Shown here one piece after another: positions 15,167-22,365 of a stretch of 64,000 nucleotides of DNA. The stretch covers positions 1 to 64,000 of the IMG/VR virus record IMGVR_UViG_3300043411_001314; one strand, 5' to 3'. The notes beneath the pieces were generated by a model. It was not told the origin of the DNA and ran no database searches. It saw only the letters and a program-made list of their open reading frames with translations. Each line of letters begins with the position of its first letter. Position 1 is the stretch's first letter. This stretch comes from a virus. A program made the position numbers and the translations under genes.

Positions 15167-15498
15167 GGGGTCACCACCCTGGTGAGGGCATCGGTGGGAA
15201 ACGGGCGCTCGTCGTCGTGGTCGCCGTCGATGGCGACGAAAGGCCAACCGCCCTTAGGTGCCACCACCACCGTGCCGGTGAGCTGCACCCGGTCGCCCAC
15301 CTTGAGCGGCGGGAAGCGCCACCAGTAGAGGTACTCGTCGACGGCAGCGCCACTAGCCAGCCAGCGGTCAGCGGACGCCGTATGGGGGTCCCAGGTCGCC
15401 CCCAGCCGCTCGCACCCGTCGGGCAGGTCGCGGCCCAGTGTCGGGCCGTGCACACCCTCGGGGGGTTGGTAGGTCGGAACCTCGTTGCTCTCGTTCAT
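15163..15498 (-). CDS. [15 protein letters not shown]-family protein, 111 aa
   Basis: Starts [11 protein letters not shown] and carries the shared block [20 protein letters not shown], then YWWRFPP and a beta domain ([12 protein letters not shown] ... ALTRVVTP). Nearly the same protein is encoded at 46855 on the other strand, followed there too by an MTAPEW-family gene, so the pair was duplicated together. Function unknown. Confidence 0.65.
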   Translation of the reverse strand: MNESNEVPTYQPPEGVHGPTLGRDLPDGCERLGATWDPHTASADRWLASGAAVDEYLYWWRFPPLKVGDRVQLTGTVVVAPKGGWPFVAIDGDHDDERPFPTDALTRVVTP

Positions 15499-16790
15499 CG
15501 CTCCATGTCCTCTCGCTCGATCAGTCCATCGGGCAGCCCGCACACCTCGGCCCACAGGCCGATCAGCAGATCCCGCTGCGCCGCCGTGTAGGGGCCGTCG
15601 TCGGTGGCGAGATCCCACGTCACAACCGCCCTGGCCGCACCCCAGGCCGCACCCCTGGCCGCATCCCTGGCCGCACCCCTGGCCGCATCCCAGGCCGCAC
15701 CCCAGGCCGCACCCCAGGCCGCATCCCTGGCCGCACCCCTGGCCGCACCCCAGGCCGCACCCCAGGCCGCATCCCTGGCCGCACCCCTGGCCGCACCCCA
15801 GGCCGCATCCCTGGCCGCATCCCTGGCCGCACCCCTGGCCGCACCCCAGGCCGCAGCCAACCGCTTCGCCTCGTTGGGGGTGAGGGTCGCGGCACGTCGC
15901 ACCAGCGCCACGACCGCCCGCCACTGCGGCCCGAACGTCTCGATCAGGTCGGCGTCGGTGATGTCCCAGCCTGCACGGGCCAGCTGCACCACCTCGCCTT
16001 CCGTGCGGGTGATGGCGTCGTTCCATGTCGTGGACCAGCGATCGAGCCGGGCCTCGACCTGCTCGATTAGGTAGGCGTCACCGGGCACCGGGCAGCACCG
16101 ACGGATCGCACCGTGCAGGCACATCGCCTGCTTGTTGCCGTAGGCGCCTTTCCGCCAGTGGCCTGCCAGGGTGTCGGCCAGCTTGTCGCCGCCAACGTGG
16201 ATCACTGTCTCGTTCATCGCTGCTTCCTCTCTCGTCGGTCCATCACTCGTTCCGTCACACCCGCCGCCGTCGCCAGCGCGGCCAGCGGGCCAATCGGCAG
16301 GGACGCGGTATCGGGCAATGTTGGGATCGCCCTCGGATGGGAGGTATAGATCTTTGGCTGGCAGCCAGGCGCATCCCTCGTCGGACTGGTACTCCACAAC
16401 CCCGGCCCGGTGCGCCTCGTCGGCTTCCTTGTGGGTCGCCGGGGTGCGCCAGCCGTCTTCATGGACGGGGGTGTCCATCCGGTACTTCCACCCGGCGAGG
16501 TACGCGTCCCACGCCCGTCGTTCTTCCGTCGTCATCTTCCGAAGAACGAAGTCCATGTCCCGGGCGTGAAGCCAGATGTGGCCCATGATGTTCTCGATCA
16601 GCTCTTGGTGGTCGAGGACCACGGCCATGACTTCATTCACCATGTCGTCCGTGGTGTGGAACGTCGAGCCGGCGAACCCGTCGAGCGCCAGCCCGATCCG
16701 CTCCCGCAGCCAGGCGTCAGCGTACTGGGGGTCCTGCATGCGGCTGGCGAGGTACTCATCGGCGCCCGTCGGGGCTTGATCTGTCTCCAT
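15495..16790 (-). CDS. 431-aa protein with [RW][GD]AA tandem repeat
   Basis: First gene of the leftward operon; ATG eight bases after a TATGCT box, so probably leaderless. Residues 1-190 hold a helical domain, then a second start-like MNETVIHV at 192 (16217) with its own GAGGAAG site, then residues 315-386 are about 18 copies of a four-residue unit [RW][GD]AA encoded by a 12-bp tandem repeat. The unbroken frame may be two genes fused in frame, with internal initiation at 16217. Similar AAW/AAR repeat tracts occur in many actinobacterial proteins, with no established role. Confidence 0.6.
   Translation of the reverse strand: METDQAPTGADEYLASRMQDPQYADAWLRERIGLALDGFAGSTFHTTDDMVNEVMAVVLDHQELIENIMGHIWLHARDMDFVLRKMTTEERRAWDAYLAGWKYRMDTPVHEDGWRTPATHKEADEAHRAGVVEYQSDEGCAWLPAKDLYLPSEGDPNIARYRVPADWPAGRAGDGGGCDGTSDGPTREEAAMNETVIHVGGDKLADTLAGHWRKGAYGNKQAMCLHGAIRRCCPVPGDAYLIEQVEARLDRWSTTWNDAITRTEGEVVQLARAGWDITDADLIETFGPQWRAVVALVRRAATLTPNEAKRLAAAWGAARGAARDAARDAAWGAARGAARDAAWGAAWGAARGAARDAAWGAAWGAAWDAARGAARDAARGAAWGAARAVVTWDLATDDGPYTAAQRDLLIGLWAEVCGLPDGLIEREDMER
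15633..15848. repeat. 12-bp tandem repeat, about 18 copies
   Basis: The unit on the + strand is GGCCGC followed by A/T-variable CCC(A/T); only two of twelve positions vary, giving four unit types that code on the - strand for [12 protein letters not shown] and WDAA. It spans 216 bases without interruption. Copy number is likely to vary by slippage or recombination. It is coding, directly adjacent, and has no spacers, so it is not a CRISPR array. Confidence 0.9.
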
Positions 16791-16798
16791 AGGGGATC

Positions 16799-16829
16799 AG
16801 CATACTCCATCCCATATCGGGCCCGTCAA
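16799..16829 (-). promoter_or_regulatory. Sigma-70-type promoter for leftward operon
   Basis: On the - strand: TTGACG (16829-16824), a 19-base spacer, TATGCT (16804-16799), then eight bases to the ATG at 16790. The spacer is slightly long. It would give an essentially leaderless mRNA and is placed back to back with the late-type promoter at 16839. Confidence 0.5.
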
Positions 16830-16838
16830 TGACCTTCG

Positions 16839-16866
16839 TGAACGCCCCCCCGTCAGCTGCCGATGA
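16839..16866 (+). promoter_or_regulatory. Late sigma-28-like promoter (copy A)
   Basis: TGAACG at 16839-16844, 14 bases, GCCGATGA at 16859-16866. One of seven copies of the same two-part motif in front of virion and lysis genes. The expected start point leaves a leader of about 45 bases containing a GGAG ribosome site before the ATG at 16918. Confidence 0.7.
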
Positions 16867-16917
16867 ATGGTCAGGAACTGGCGCAGCCGATGCTGCCCTG
16901 ACAGATCGGAGAAGTTC

Positions 16918-17343
16918 ATGTCCTACACTGGTCAGATCGCCCCTGATGGCAGACGGTACGCCGATGGTGACCCCGCCACCCCCACGGTGACCCCGACCCC
17001 GGCCGGCAAGATGGTCACCCACGGTTCGTTCGATGCGGTCACCGCCGACCTCGGCGACCTGGACGGCCTCCTGGTCCGCATCGCCCTCGACGCCGTCGTC
17101 ACCGCCACGGATGCCACGGTGACCTCGGCTACCGCTGCGTTCTCGTCGGCCGATGTGGGCGCTGAGATCTCCGGCGTGGGCATCCCTGCCAACGCGACCA
17201 TCGCCAGCGTCACCAACGCCACCACCATCGAGCTGTCGGCCGTGGCCACCGCCTCGGGTACTGGCGTGGACATCACCATCACCCGGAATCTCGCCGACGT
17301 GGTGGCCGACCACACCACCCGCATCGAGGTCCTCGAGCCCTGA
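16918..17343 (+). CDS. Putative virion/tail protein with ADVGA domain, 141 aa
   Basis: ATG preceded by CGGAGAAG. The N-terminus SYTGQIAPDGRRYADGDP belongs to a motif shared with the proteins at 17485 and 21037. Residues about 60-120 form a beta domain (TVTSATAAFSSADVGAEISG ... TIASVTNATTIELSA) that reappears in the tail tube protein at 57617, so this is probably a virion surface or tail protein. It is followed by a terminator and is a one-gene late unit. Confidence 0.6.
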   Translation: MSYTGQIAPDGRRYADGDPATPTVTPTPAGKMVTHGSFDAVTADLGDLDGLLVRIALDAVVTATDATVTSATAAFSSADVGAEISGVGIPANATIASVTNATTIELSAVATASGTGVDITITRNLADVVADHTTRIEVLEP

Positions 17344-17406
17344 GCCTGGGCCTGGCGCCGCCAAGGCTCCTACCTGGGGCGTGGGTGTCCTGTGGCTGAG
17401 CTGCCA

Positions 17407-17442
17407 CGAAACAGCCCCCTGCTTCGGCCGGGGGCTGTTTCG
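17407..17442 (+). terminator. Hairpin terminator
   Basis: A 13-bp perfect stem, CGAAACAGCCCCC at 17407-17419 pairing with GGGGGCTGTTTCG at 17430-17442, about 65 bases after the gene at 16918 and just before the next late promoter. Confidence 0.7.
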
Positions 17443-17448
17443 CGCAAG

Positions 17449-17477
17449 TGAACGCCCTCGCTGCGATCTGCCGATAG
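17449..17477 (+). promoter_or_regulatory. Late sigma-28-like promoter (copy B), leaderless
   Basis: TGAACG at 17449-17454, 15 bases, GCCGATAG at 17470-17477, then seven bases to the GTG at 17485. The spacing means the transcript should start at or beside the GTG. Confidence 0.75.
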
Positions 17478-17484
17478 GGGGAAT

Positions 17485-18933
17485 GTGGAGATTGAGCTGA
17501 CGACCCAAATCGGTGCCGACGGGATCCGCTACACCACCGGGGAGCAGCCCACTGACCCGGCGCCCTACCGGCGAGACCAGCCGACCCAAGCCGACCTGGC
17601 CACCCCGGACCTGCCGGGCGGCGTCGGGTTTCGCTCTGGTCTCAACGTGTGGAAGGCCAAGGTTCAGGCGGCTACCTCCGCATCCCCCGTGGATGTGGTG
17701 GTGATCCATGACTCCCTGTGGGACATCGGTGACGCCTCAACGCCGTCGGCTGCCCAGATGCTGCACCGAGCGCTCAACGCCGCCGCCGGTGTCTACGGCG
17801 CCGACCCGATCGGCACATCCACGCTGCCGCTGCCGGTGCACGGTCACCCGGGGGCGGGGACTGGGTCCACCTCATCGCAGGGTGTGGTGGCCACTACCGC
17901 CACAGGCAAGCAGGGTTCGACGCTCAGCAACGGGAACGTCCTCACCCACGTCGCCACCGCCACCGGGTTCAGCGTCCTATACCGCACTGACCCCACCTAC
18001 GGCTCCATGACGATTCGGGACGGCGCCGGGGGCACCGTCCTCGCCACGATCGACTGCGCGGCGACCGCCAAGTCCGGCCGCCTCTGGACCTCCGGCGCCC
18101 TGTCGGATGCCTCCCACACCCTGCACATCACGTCGACCGGCACCACCCGTGTCGAGATGGTCATGCCGACCCGTTCCACCAAGGTCCGCACCTGGCCCGC
18201 CGGGTGGGGCGGCGCCACCACCGACGACTTCATGGACAACGCGGACCGGGCGCTCGACCTCATCGACACCTTGGAGACGGCCGGGACGCTCGGTCTGGTG
18301 ATCGTCGCCATGGGGACCAATGACGACGGCGAGCCGTCGGATGTGTCCACCCTGGTTGACCTAGTCCGCACCCACACGACTGCTGACGTGGTGCTCTGGT
18401 TGCCGTACATGTCTGGGGCATTCGGCCAGGCTGAGTATGACGCGATGATCCCCTACGCCCGCGCCGCCGACGCCGTGCTCGTGGACGCCTCGGTGGTCGC
18501 AGATCAGATCGTCACGGTCGACGGCACTCACCCGGGCGGGGCCGGGCGGGCTGTCATGGCCGCCCACCTCGCGGCGGTCCTGTCCGGCGACCCGATCGGT
18601 GCTGCGATCCGCCTCGGAGCAGCCGTCGCCTCCGGGCGCGGGGCGACCACCACCCGGATGGAGGAGACGGGCCTCAACATCTCGGGTGACTCGTACATGC
18701 TGCGGACCGCTGCCGCCACGTTCGGGTTTGGGTCCGGGCTCTCCCTCCTGTTCGGGACCCCCGACGGCACCCTCCGGGCGTCTGCCCTTCAGGGCACCGA
18801 GAAGGCATCTGACCCTGCCGCTCCCGCCGCCAACACCGGGATCCTCTACTTCCGGGACAACGGGTCCGGCAAGACCCAGCTCTGCGTTCGCTTCGCCACC
18901 GGTGCCATCCAAGTCGTCGCCACTCAGCCCTGA
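17485..18933 (+). CDS. Tail-associated SGNH hydrolase-like protein, 482 aa
   Basis: Shares the N-terminal QIGADGIRYTTGEQP motif with two other virion-type proteins. The central domain resembles SGNH/GDSL esterases: VVVIHDSLWDIG (catalytic-type Ser at about 77, with HDS in place of GDS), AMGTND (the Asn block) and VDGTHPGGAG (the Asp-His block). The last 45 residues (DPAAPAANTGILYFRDNGSGKTQL) match a domain common at the ends of tail fibres. It probably de-esterifies a cell-surface glycan during adsorption. GTG start, leaderless from promoter B. Confidence 0.75.
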   Translation: MEIELTTQIGADGIRYTTGEQPTDPAPYRRDQPTQADLATPDLPGGVGFRSGLNVWKAKVQAATSASPVDVVVIHDSLWDIGDASTPSAAQMLHRALNAAAGVYGADPIGTSTLPLPVHGHPGAGTGSTSSQGVVATTATGKQGSTLSNGNVLTHVATATGFSVLYRTDPTYGSMTIRDGAGGTVLATIDCAATAKSGRLWTSGALSDASHTLHITSTGTTRVEMVMPTRSTKVRTWPAGWGGATTDDFMDNADRALDLIDTLETAGTLGLVIVAMGTNDDGEPSDVSTLVDLVRTHTTADVVLWLPYMSGAFGQAEYDAMIPYARAADAVLVDASVVADQIVTVDGTHPGGAGRAVMAAHLAAVLSGDPIGAAIRLGAAVASGRGATTTRMEETGLNISGDSYMLRTAAATFGFGSGLSLLFGTPDGTLRASALQGTEKASDPAAPAANTGILYFRDNGSGKTQLCVRFATGAIQVVATQP

Positions 18934-18961
18934 GTGCCCAACCCCGAAGGAACCGACCGAC

Positions 18962-19336
18962 ATGATCCCCAACGACAACATCCGGTTTGCCATCTACGCA
19001 ACCCTCGGCCTGGCCTGCGCCGTACTACTGGGCACCGGGCTCCTCACCGAGGAGAACCTCACGGTCGCCGCCAAGTGGCTCGCCGGCTTCGGGGTCGGGG
19101 CCAGCGTGTTGGCCGCGACAAACGTCCGCAGGAAGGACGCCGAGGTGCGGCCGGCTGCCCCCGATGCCCCGCCAGCAGTGGCGCCGGCCATCGAGGCCGA
19201 GGAGCTTCCCTGCCTTGGGTGTGACGAGCCCGAGGTGACCCGGGCCGCCGAGGACCTGATCACCTACGCCGAGGCGCTTCGCATGGCGGAGGACGCCGCT
19301 ACAGAGGCGTACCGCCAAATCGAACTCGGGGGGTAA
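18962..19336 (+). CDS. Putative holin-like membrane protein, 124 aa
   Basis: Residues 8-50 hold two hydrophobic helices (FAIYATLGLACAVLLGTGLL and AAKWLAGFGVGASVLAATNV), then a Pro/Ala linker and an acidic helical tail. Position directly before the endolysin and the 2-helix layout suggest a holin or a lysis-timing membrane protein. Preceded by GAAGGAACC. Confidence 0.55.
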   Translation: MIPNDNIRFAIYATLGLACAVLLGTGLLTEENLTVAAKWLAGFGVGASVLAATNVRRKDAEVRPAAPDAPPAVAPAIEAEELPCLGCDEPEVTRAAEDLITYAEALRMAEDAATEAYRQIELGG

Positions 19337-19340
19337 TCCC

Positions 19341-20147
19341 GTGAGCTGCAAGCGCCCGAACACACCCAGGTCTGATGCCAAGAGCATCGCCGAGCTCGAG
19401 GAGCCTCTTCGGTCGCGCATCTGGACGGCGGTGCAACATGCCCCCACCAAGGGCCTAGTCCTAGTCTCCGGCTACCGGGATCCTGGCCGCCAGTGGGATC
19501 TTCGCCATGACCGCTGCCCTGGCCGCGAGTGCGATCCGTCATGCAAGGGCTTCCCGGTCACCGCGGTGCCCGCCCAGCTCGCCATCTCCGGCAAGTGGGT
19601 CGGCGGCTCGAAGCACCAGCACCGCAAGGCTGCGGACATGGGTGGAAGAGACCTGGACTGGCTGATCCGCAACCGATTCGCGTACGGCCTCGGTCTGACC
19701 GTGTCGTCCGAGAACTGGCACTTCGAGGCGTCCGGCAGGGACGCCAGGACGGGTCGTCAAATCCCGGCGCCGTCCGTGCCGATAATGGTCTTCGGAGGGC
19801 TGGTTGCAGTGCCACCTCCACCCCAGATCGAAAGGCAGCTGTTCATGGCCCTCAGTGACGCCGAAGAGACAGAGATCCTGGACGGCATCCGAGAGATGCG
19901 GAAGAACCTCCCGCGCAAGGCGTTCGTTCTTCGCGACCCCCGCAACGCCAGCGTGTGGGTGTTCAGTGGCGCCGGCCGTTGGCACGTGCGCAACATGACC
20001 GGCCTGAACCTCCTCATCTGGACTGGGCAGGTCGCCGGCCTCGGCTCCGAGGGGATCCCCGTCGGCACCGCCGCGCAGTTCGATGCCATCCCCGAGATCG
20101 ACGCCCCCTTCGACTGGGACGAGCTTGAGAGCCGTCTGACCACCTGA
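19341..20147 (+). CDS. Endolysin, M15-type D-Ala/L-Ala-D-Glu peptidase
   Basis: The N-terminal domain (residues 1-150) has peptidase M15 features: SGYRDPGRQ (43-51), SKHQHRKAAD (90-99) matching SxHxxxxAxD with zinc ligands H92 and D99, and NWHFEA with H127. Such enzymes cut peptide cross-links or stems of peptidoglycan. An unusual Cys-rich insert (DRCPGRECDPSCKG, 57-70) may be disulphide-bonded or bind metal. Residues 190-268 form a separate C-terminal domain, perhaps for wall binding. GTG start. Confidence 0.85.
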   Translation: MSCKRPNTPRSDAKSIAELEEPLRSRIWTAVQHAPTKGLVLVSGYRDPGRQWDLRHDRCPGRECDPSCKGFPVTAVPAQLAISGKWVGGSKHQHRKAADMGGRDLDWLIRNRFAYGLGLTVSSENWHFEASGRDARTGRQIPAPSVPIMVFGGLVAVPPPPQIERQLFMALSDAEETEILDGIREMRKNLPRKAFVLRDPRNASVWVFSGAGRWHVRNMTGLNLLIWTGQVAGLGSEGIPVGTAAQFDAIPEIDAPFDWDELESRLTT

Positions 20148-20148
20148 C

Positions 20149-20352
20149 ATGGGGCGCAATGAAGATCGACGCGAGTTCACAACGGATACCCGGATGAGCC
20201 TGCTCGAGGGGGACCTCGACCGACAGGACCTTCGGCTTGATCAGTTCGTGGCTGAGCTGAAGGGGCTTCGCCAGGTACTGGTGGGTATCCTCGTCTCCCT
20301 GACCACAGCGAGTATCCTTCTTGCTGTGAACCTTGCGGTGGGCCTCGGATGA
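20149..20352 (+). CDS. Small membrane protein, hemolysin XhlA-like, 67 aa
   Basis: A charged helical N-terminus (TRMSLLEGDLDRQDLRLDQFVAEL) is followed by one C-terminal membrane helix (VLVGILVSLTTASILLAVNLAV). This layout is typical of small phage lysis-cassette proteins (XhlA/holin-like) next to endolysins. Its role in lysis is inferred from position. Confidence 0.6.
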   Translation: MGRNEDRREFTTDTRMSLLEGDLDRQDLRLDQFVAELKGLRQVLVGILVSLTTASILLAVNLAVGLG

Positions 20353-20750
20353 GTGAAGAACTCCACCACGCTCGGCCGTCGTTGACGACCCGCCGGCTCC
20401 TTTGGACCACGTCCGTCGTCACCTGCGCCGTGCTGATCATCGGCGGCACCACGCTCTACCAGACCATTGGGGCCCGGGCGACGTCCGAACAGATTCGGTC
20501 AGCCAGCTACATCACCGCCTGCCGGTCTGAGCTCCGAGCCGAGGTCGACCTCGCCACCACTGAGGTGCAGGACGTCGTGCTGCGTGGCCTCGTCGAAGTC
20601 GCCGAGGACGACCACGCCGGGCTCCAGGTCGTACTCGAGGACGCAGACAGAGTGCTGGCCGCCGCCCGCCGGACGGCCGCCAAGTACGCCGACGGTGTCG
20701 CCCTGTCCAGGACAGACCCAGAGGCTTTCGTCGCTGCCTGTGAGCGCTAG
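20349..20750 (+). CDS. Membrane-anchored protein of lysis cassette, 133 aa
   Basis: ATGA overlap. One membrane helix at about 18-40 (LLWTTSVVTCAVLIIGGTTLY) followed by an extracytoplasmic helical domain with two Cys (C58, C131). Signal-anchor topology and position suggest a lysis accessory protein, but no family is recognised. Confidence 0.55.
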   Translation: MSEELHHARPSLTTRRLLWTTSVVTCAVLIIGGTTLYQTIGARATSEQIRSASYITACRSELRAEVDLATTEVQDVVLRGLVEVAEDDHAGLQVVLEDADRVLAAARRTAAKYADGVALSRTDPEAFVAACER

Positions 20751-21040
20751 TGCTCAGCCACCTCGACCGGCTGTCTGCTGTTGAGGACCGGCTAGTCGAG
20801 GCCGAGGTCGACCTCGGGGAGCTTGCCACTTCCCATGATGGCGTCTTCGCCGTCACGTCCCACCTGGCAACCGAGGTCAAGCGCCTCGGCCGTCAGATGG
20901 TAGAGCGCGAAGCGGAGATCCTCGCCCTGAATGATCGCATGAGTATCCTGTTGTCATCCCGCGGTGAACTGCTTGGCCGGCTCGACGAGCTGGAGAGGTG
21001 GTACCGCTCCACCAAACCACAAGAAGGAAGAGTCGAATGA
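20750..21040 (+). CDS. Coiled-coil protein, 96 aa
   Basis: GTG start right after the upstream stop. Almost the whole protein is a heptad-rich helix ([20 protein letters not shown] ... [20 protein letters not shown]). It may pair with the membrane proteins of the cassette. No family recognised. Confidence 0.55.
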   Translation: MLSHLDRLSAVEDRLVEAEVDLGELATSHDGVFAVTSHLATEVKRLGRQMVEREAEILALNDRMSILLSSRGELLGRLDELERWYRSTKPQEGRVE

Positions 21041-21420
21041 GCTACCAGGGAACGCAGATCGGTCCTGACGGCAAGCGCCGCCCCACTGGAGAGCCGGATC
21101 CGTTCGTGTCCGGCGTCGAGTTGCCGGTGGTCGAGGACGATGTCGTCGACCTCGCCGTCGCCTTCACCCCGCCGGAGTTCCTCGAGCTCCTCGGCCAGGA
21201 GCCGGCGCCCGAGCCCGAGCCGGAGCCGGAGCCGGAGGTCGCGCCGGAGCCGGCGCCCGATCCCGAGCCCGAGGTCGCTGCCGAAGCTGAGCCGGAGCCC
21301 GAGGTCACTGCCGAAGCTGAGCCGGAGCCCGAGGTCGCGCCGGAGCCCGGCGAGGTCTCCGCCCCGGACTACAGCGACTACGACCTCGTCGACGACGATG
21401 ACGACGACGACGAGGTCTGA
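21037..21420 (+). CDS. Pro-Glu repeat protein with QIGPDG N-terminus, 127 aa
   Basis: The N-terminus [21 protein letters not shown] belongs to the motif shared with 16918 and 17485. Residues 55-105 are a PE/PEPE low-complexity tract, and the C-terminus is [14 protein letters not shown]. The last 43 bases overlap the 3' end of the sigma gene on the other strand. Likely a disordered, highly acidic spacer or a virion-associated protein. Function unknown. Confidence 0.6.
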   Translation: MSYQGTQIGPDGKRRPTGEPDPFVSGVELPVVEDDVVDLAVAFTPPEFLELLGQEPAPEPEPEPEPEVAPEPAPDPEPEVAAEAEPEPEVTAEAEPEPEVAPEPGEVSAPDYSDYDLVDDDDDDDEV

Positions 21421-22163
21421 TCCCACTGCTCCATGAGCCGGCGGATCTCAACGACTGCCTGCGTGTGGAGCTTGGAGACGGTTCCGGCTGAGATGCCCAT
21501 GAGCTTGCCGATGTCCAACATCCGCATGGCTTTGAAGTAGTAGAGGCCGAACACGATCCGGGCGGGCCCGTCGATCTGGCGCACAGCGTCGGCGACGGCC
21601 GCCCGGAACTCGGCCGTGTCGATCAGGTCGTCCCCCGTCTGCCCGATGGACGACCGATCAGGCTTGGCCTCGGCCAGCAGAGGGAGATCGTGGATGTCGA
21701 CCGAGAAGGACGTCTCGGCTGCCGATCGTCGCAGGCGGTCAGCCTCCTCCACACTCACCTGCAGGTGGCCGGCCACCTCCATCAGGGTTGGCGTCCGGCC
21801 GAGCTTGTGGGTCAACCACTCCTCGGCGTGCTGGAGACGCCTGGCCTCATCGAAGACGGAGCGCGGGAGCGTCCCCTGCTGCCGGCCAGCGTCGTGGATC
21901 GCTCCCTTGATCCGACGCTGGGCGTAGGTCTCGAACTTGGCGCCCATGGCCGGGTCATACCGCTCGATGGCGTCGATGAGGCCGAACTGGCCGCTGGCCT
22001 TGGCGTCGTCGAGTCGGTCCCAGTCCCGGCTGTAGCTGGACTGGATGTGCCCCTTCGCCACCGTCTCAACCAGCGGCTGGTAGTGCACAACGAGGGCGTC
22101 TCGCTCGGCTCGCCCCCTGTTGGCGTGCCAGGCTTCCCACAGCTCCTCGATGGTCCGCTTCAC
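21378..22163 (-). CDS. FliA/WhiG-type (sigma-28) RNA polymerase sigma factor
   Basis: A 261-residue sigma-70 family protein of the FliA/WhiG/SigD group. Region 2 is [31 protein letters not shown] (61-91), region 3 follows LPRSV at 99-103 and includes [23 protein letters not shown] (120-142), and region 4 with its helix-turn-helix is at 187-245 ([21 protein letters not shown]). It should direct polymerase to GCCGATAA-type promoters, which occur seven times before the late operons. The GTG start overlaps the upstream stop; it ends the operon that begins at 34179. The C-terminal Ser run (251-258) is read from the complement of the neighbour's Asp run. Confidence 0.88.
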   Translation of the reverse strand: MKRTIEELWEAWHANRGRAERDALVVHYQPLVETVAKGHIQSSYSRDWDRLDDAKASGQFGLIDAIERYDPAMGAKFETYAQRRIKGAIHDAGRQQGTLPRSVFDEARRLQHAEEWLTHKLGRTPTLMEVAGHLQVSVEEADRLRRSAAETSFSVDIHDLPLLAEAKPDRSSIGQTGDDLIDTAEFRAAVADAVRQIDGPARIVFGLYYFKAMRMLDIGKLMGISAGTVSKLHTQAVVEIRRLMEQWDQTSSSSSSSSTRS

Positions 22164-22351
22164 CGTCGCTCCAGGAGCTCGGCGAGGCTGGCGGCCTCGA
22201 TGCGTTGGTCGGCGCCGATCTCCTGGCAGGAGGCGTAGTGCCGTAGTGCCTGCACCACCATGGCGCGGCCGTTGCTGTCGAGTCGCCCCCGAGGCTTGCG
22301 CGGCCGGCCCTCCCGGTTGCTGATGTGCTCCATCAGGTTGATGACGTCCAC
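22160..22351 (-). CDS. Hypothetical protein, 63 aa
   Basis: Between the terminase and the sigma gene, coupled to sigma by a four-base overlap. Basic centre (NREGRPRKPRGRLDSNGR) and helical ends. Because of its place it could be a sigma partner, but there is no sequence evidence for that. Confidence 0.5.
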   Translation of the reverse strand: MDVINLMEHISNREGRPRKPRGRLDSNGRAMVVQALRHYASCQEIGADQRIEAASLAELLERR

Positions 22352-22365
22352 TTCGTTCCTTCCCC

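Noticed and set aside
15633-15848. Regular repeats that could suggest a CRISPR array
   Set aside because: Units are 12 bp, directly joined with no unique spacers, and in frame in a gene.
15438-16074. + strand frames made of PGRTPGRI or PLAASQAAP repeats
   Set aside because: Other-frame readings of the 12-bp tandem repeat; the - strand frame fits the operon and carries normal domains on both sides.
20893-21426. 177-residue - strand frame with [13 protein letters not shown] repeats
   Set aside because: Artefact of the GAG/CCC-rich repeat tract of the gene at 21037 on the other strand.
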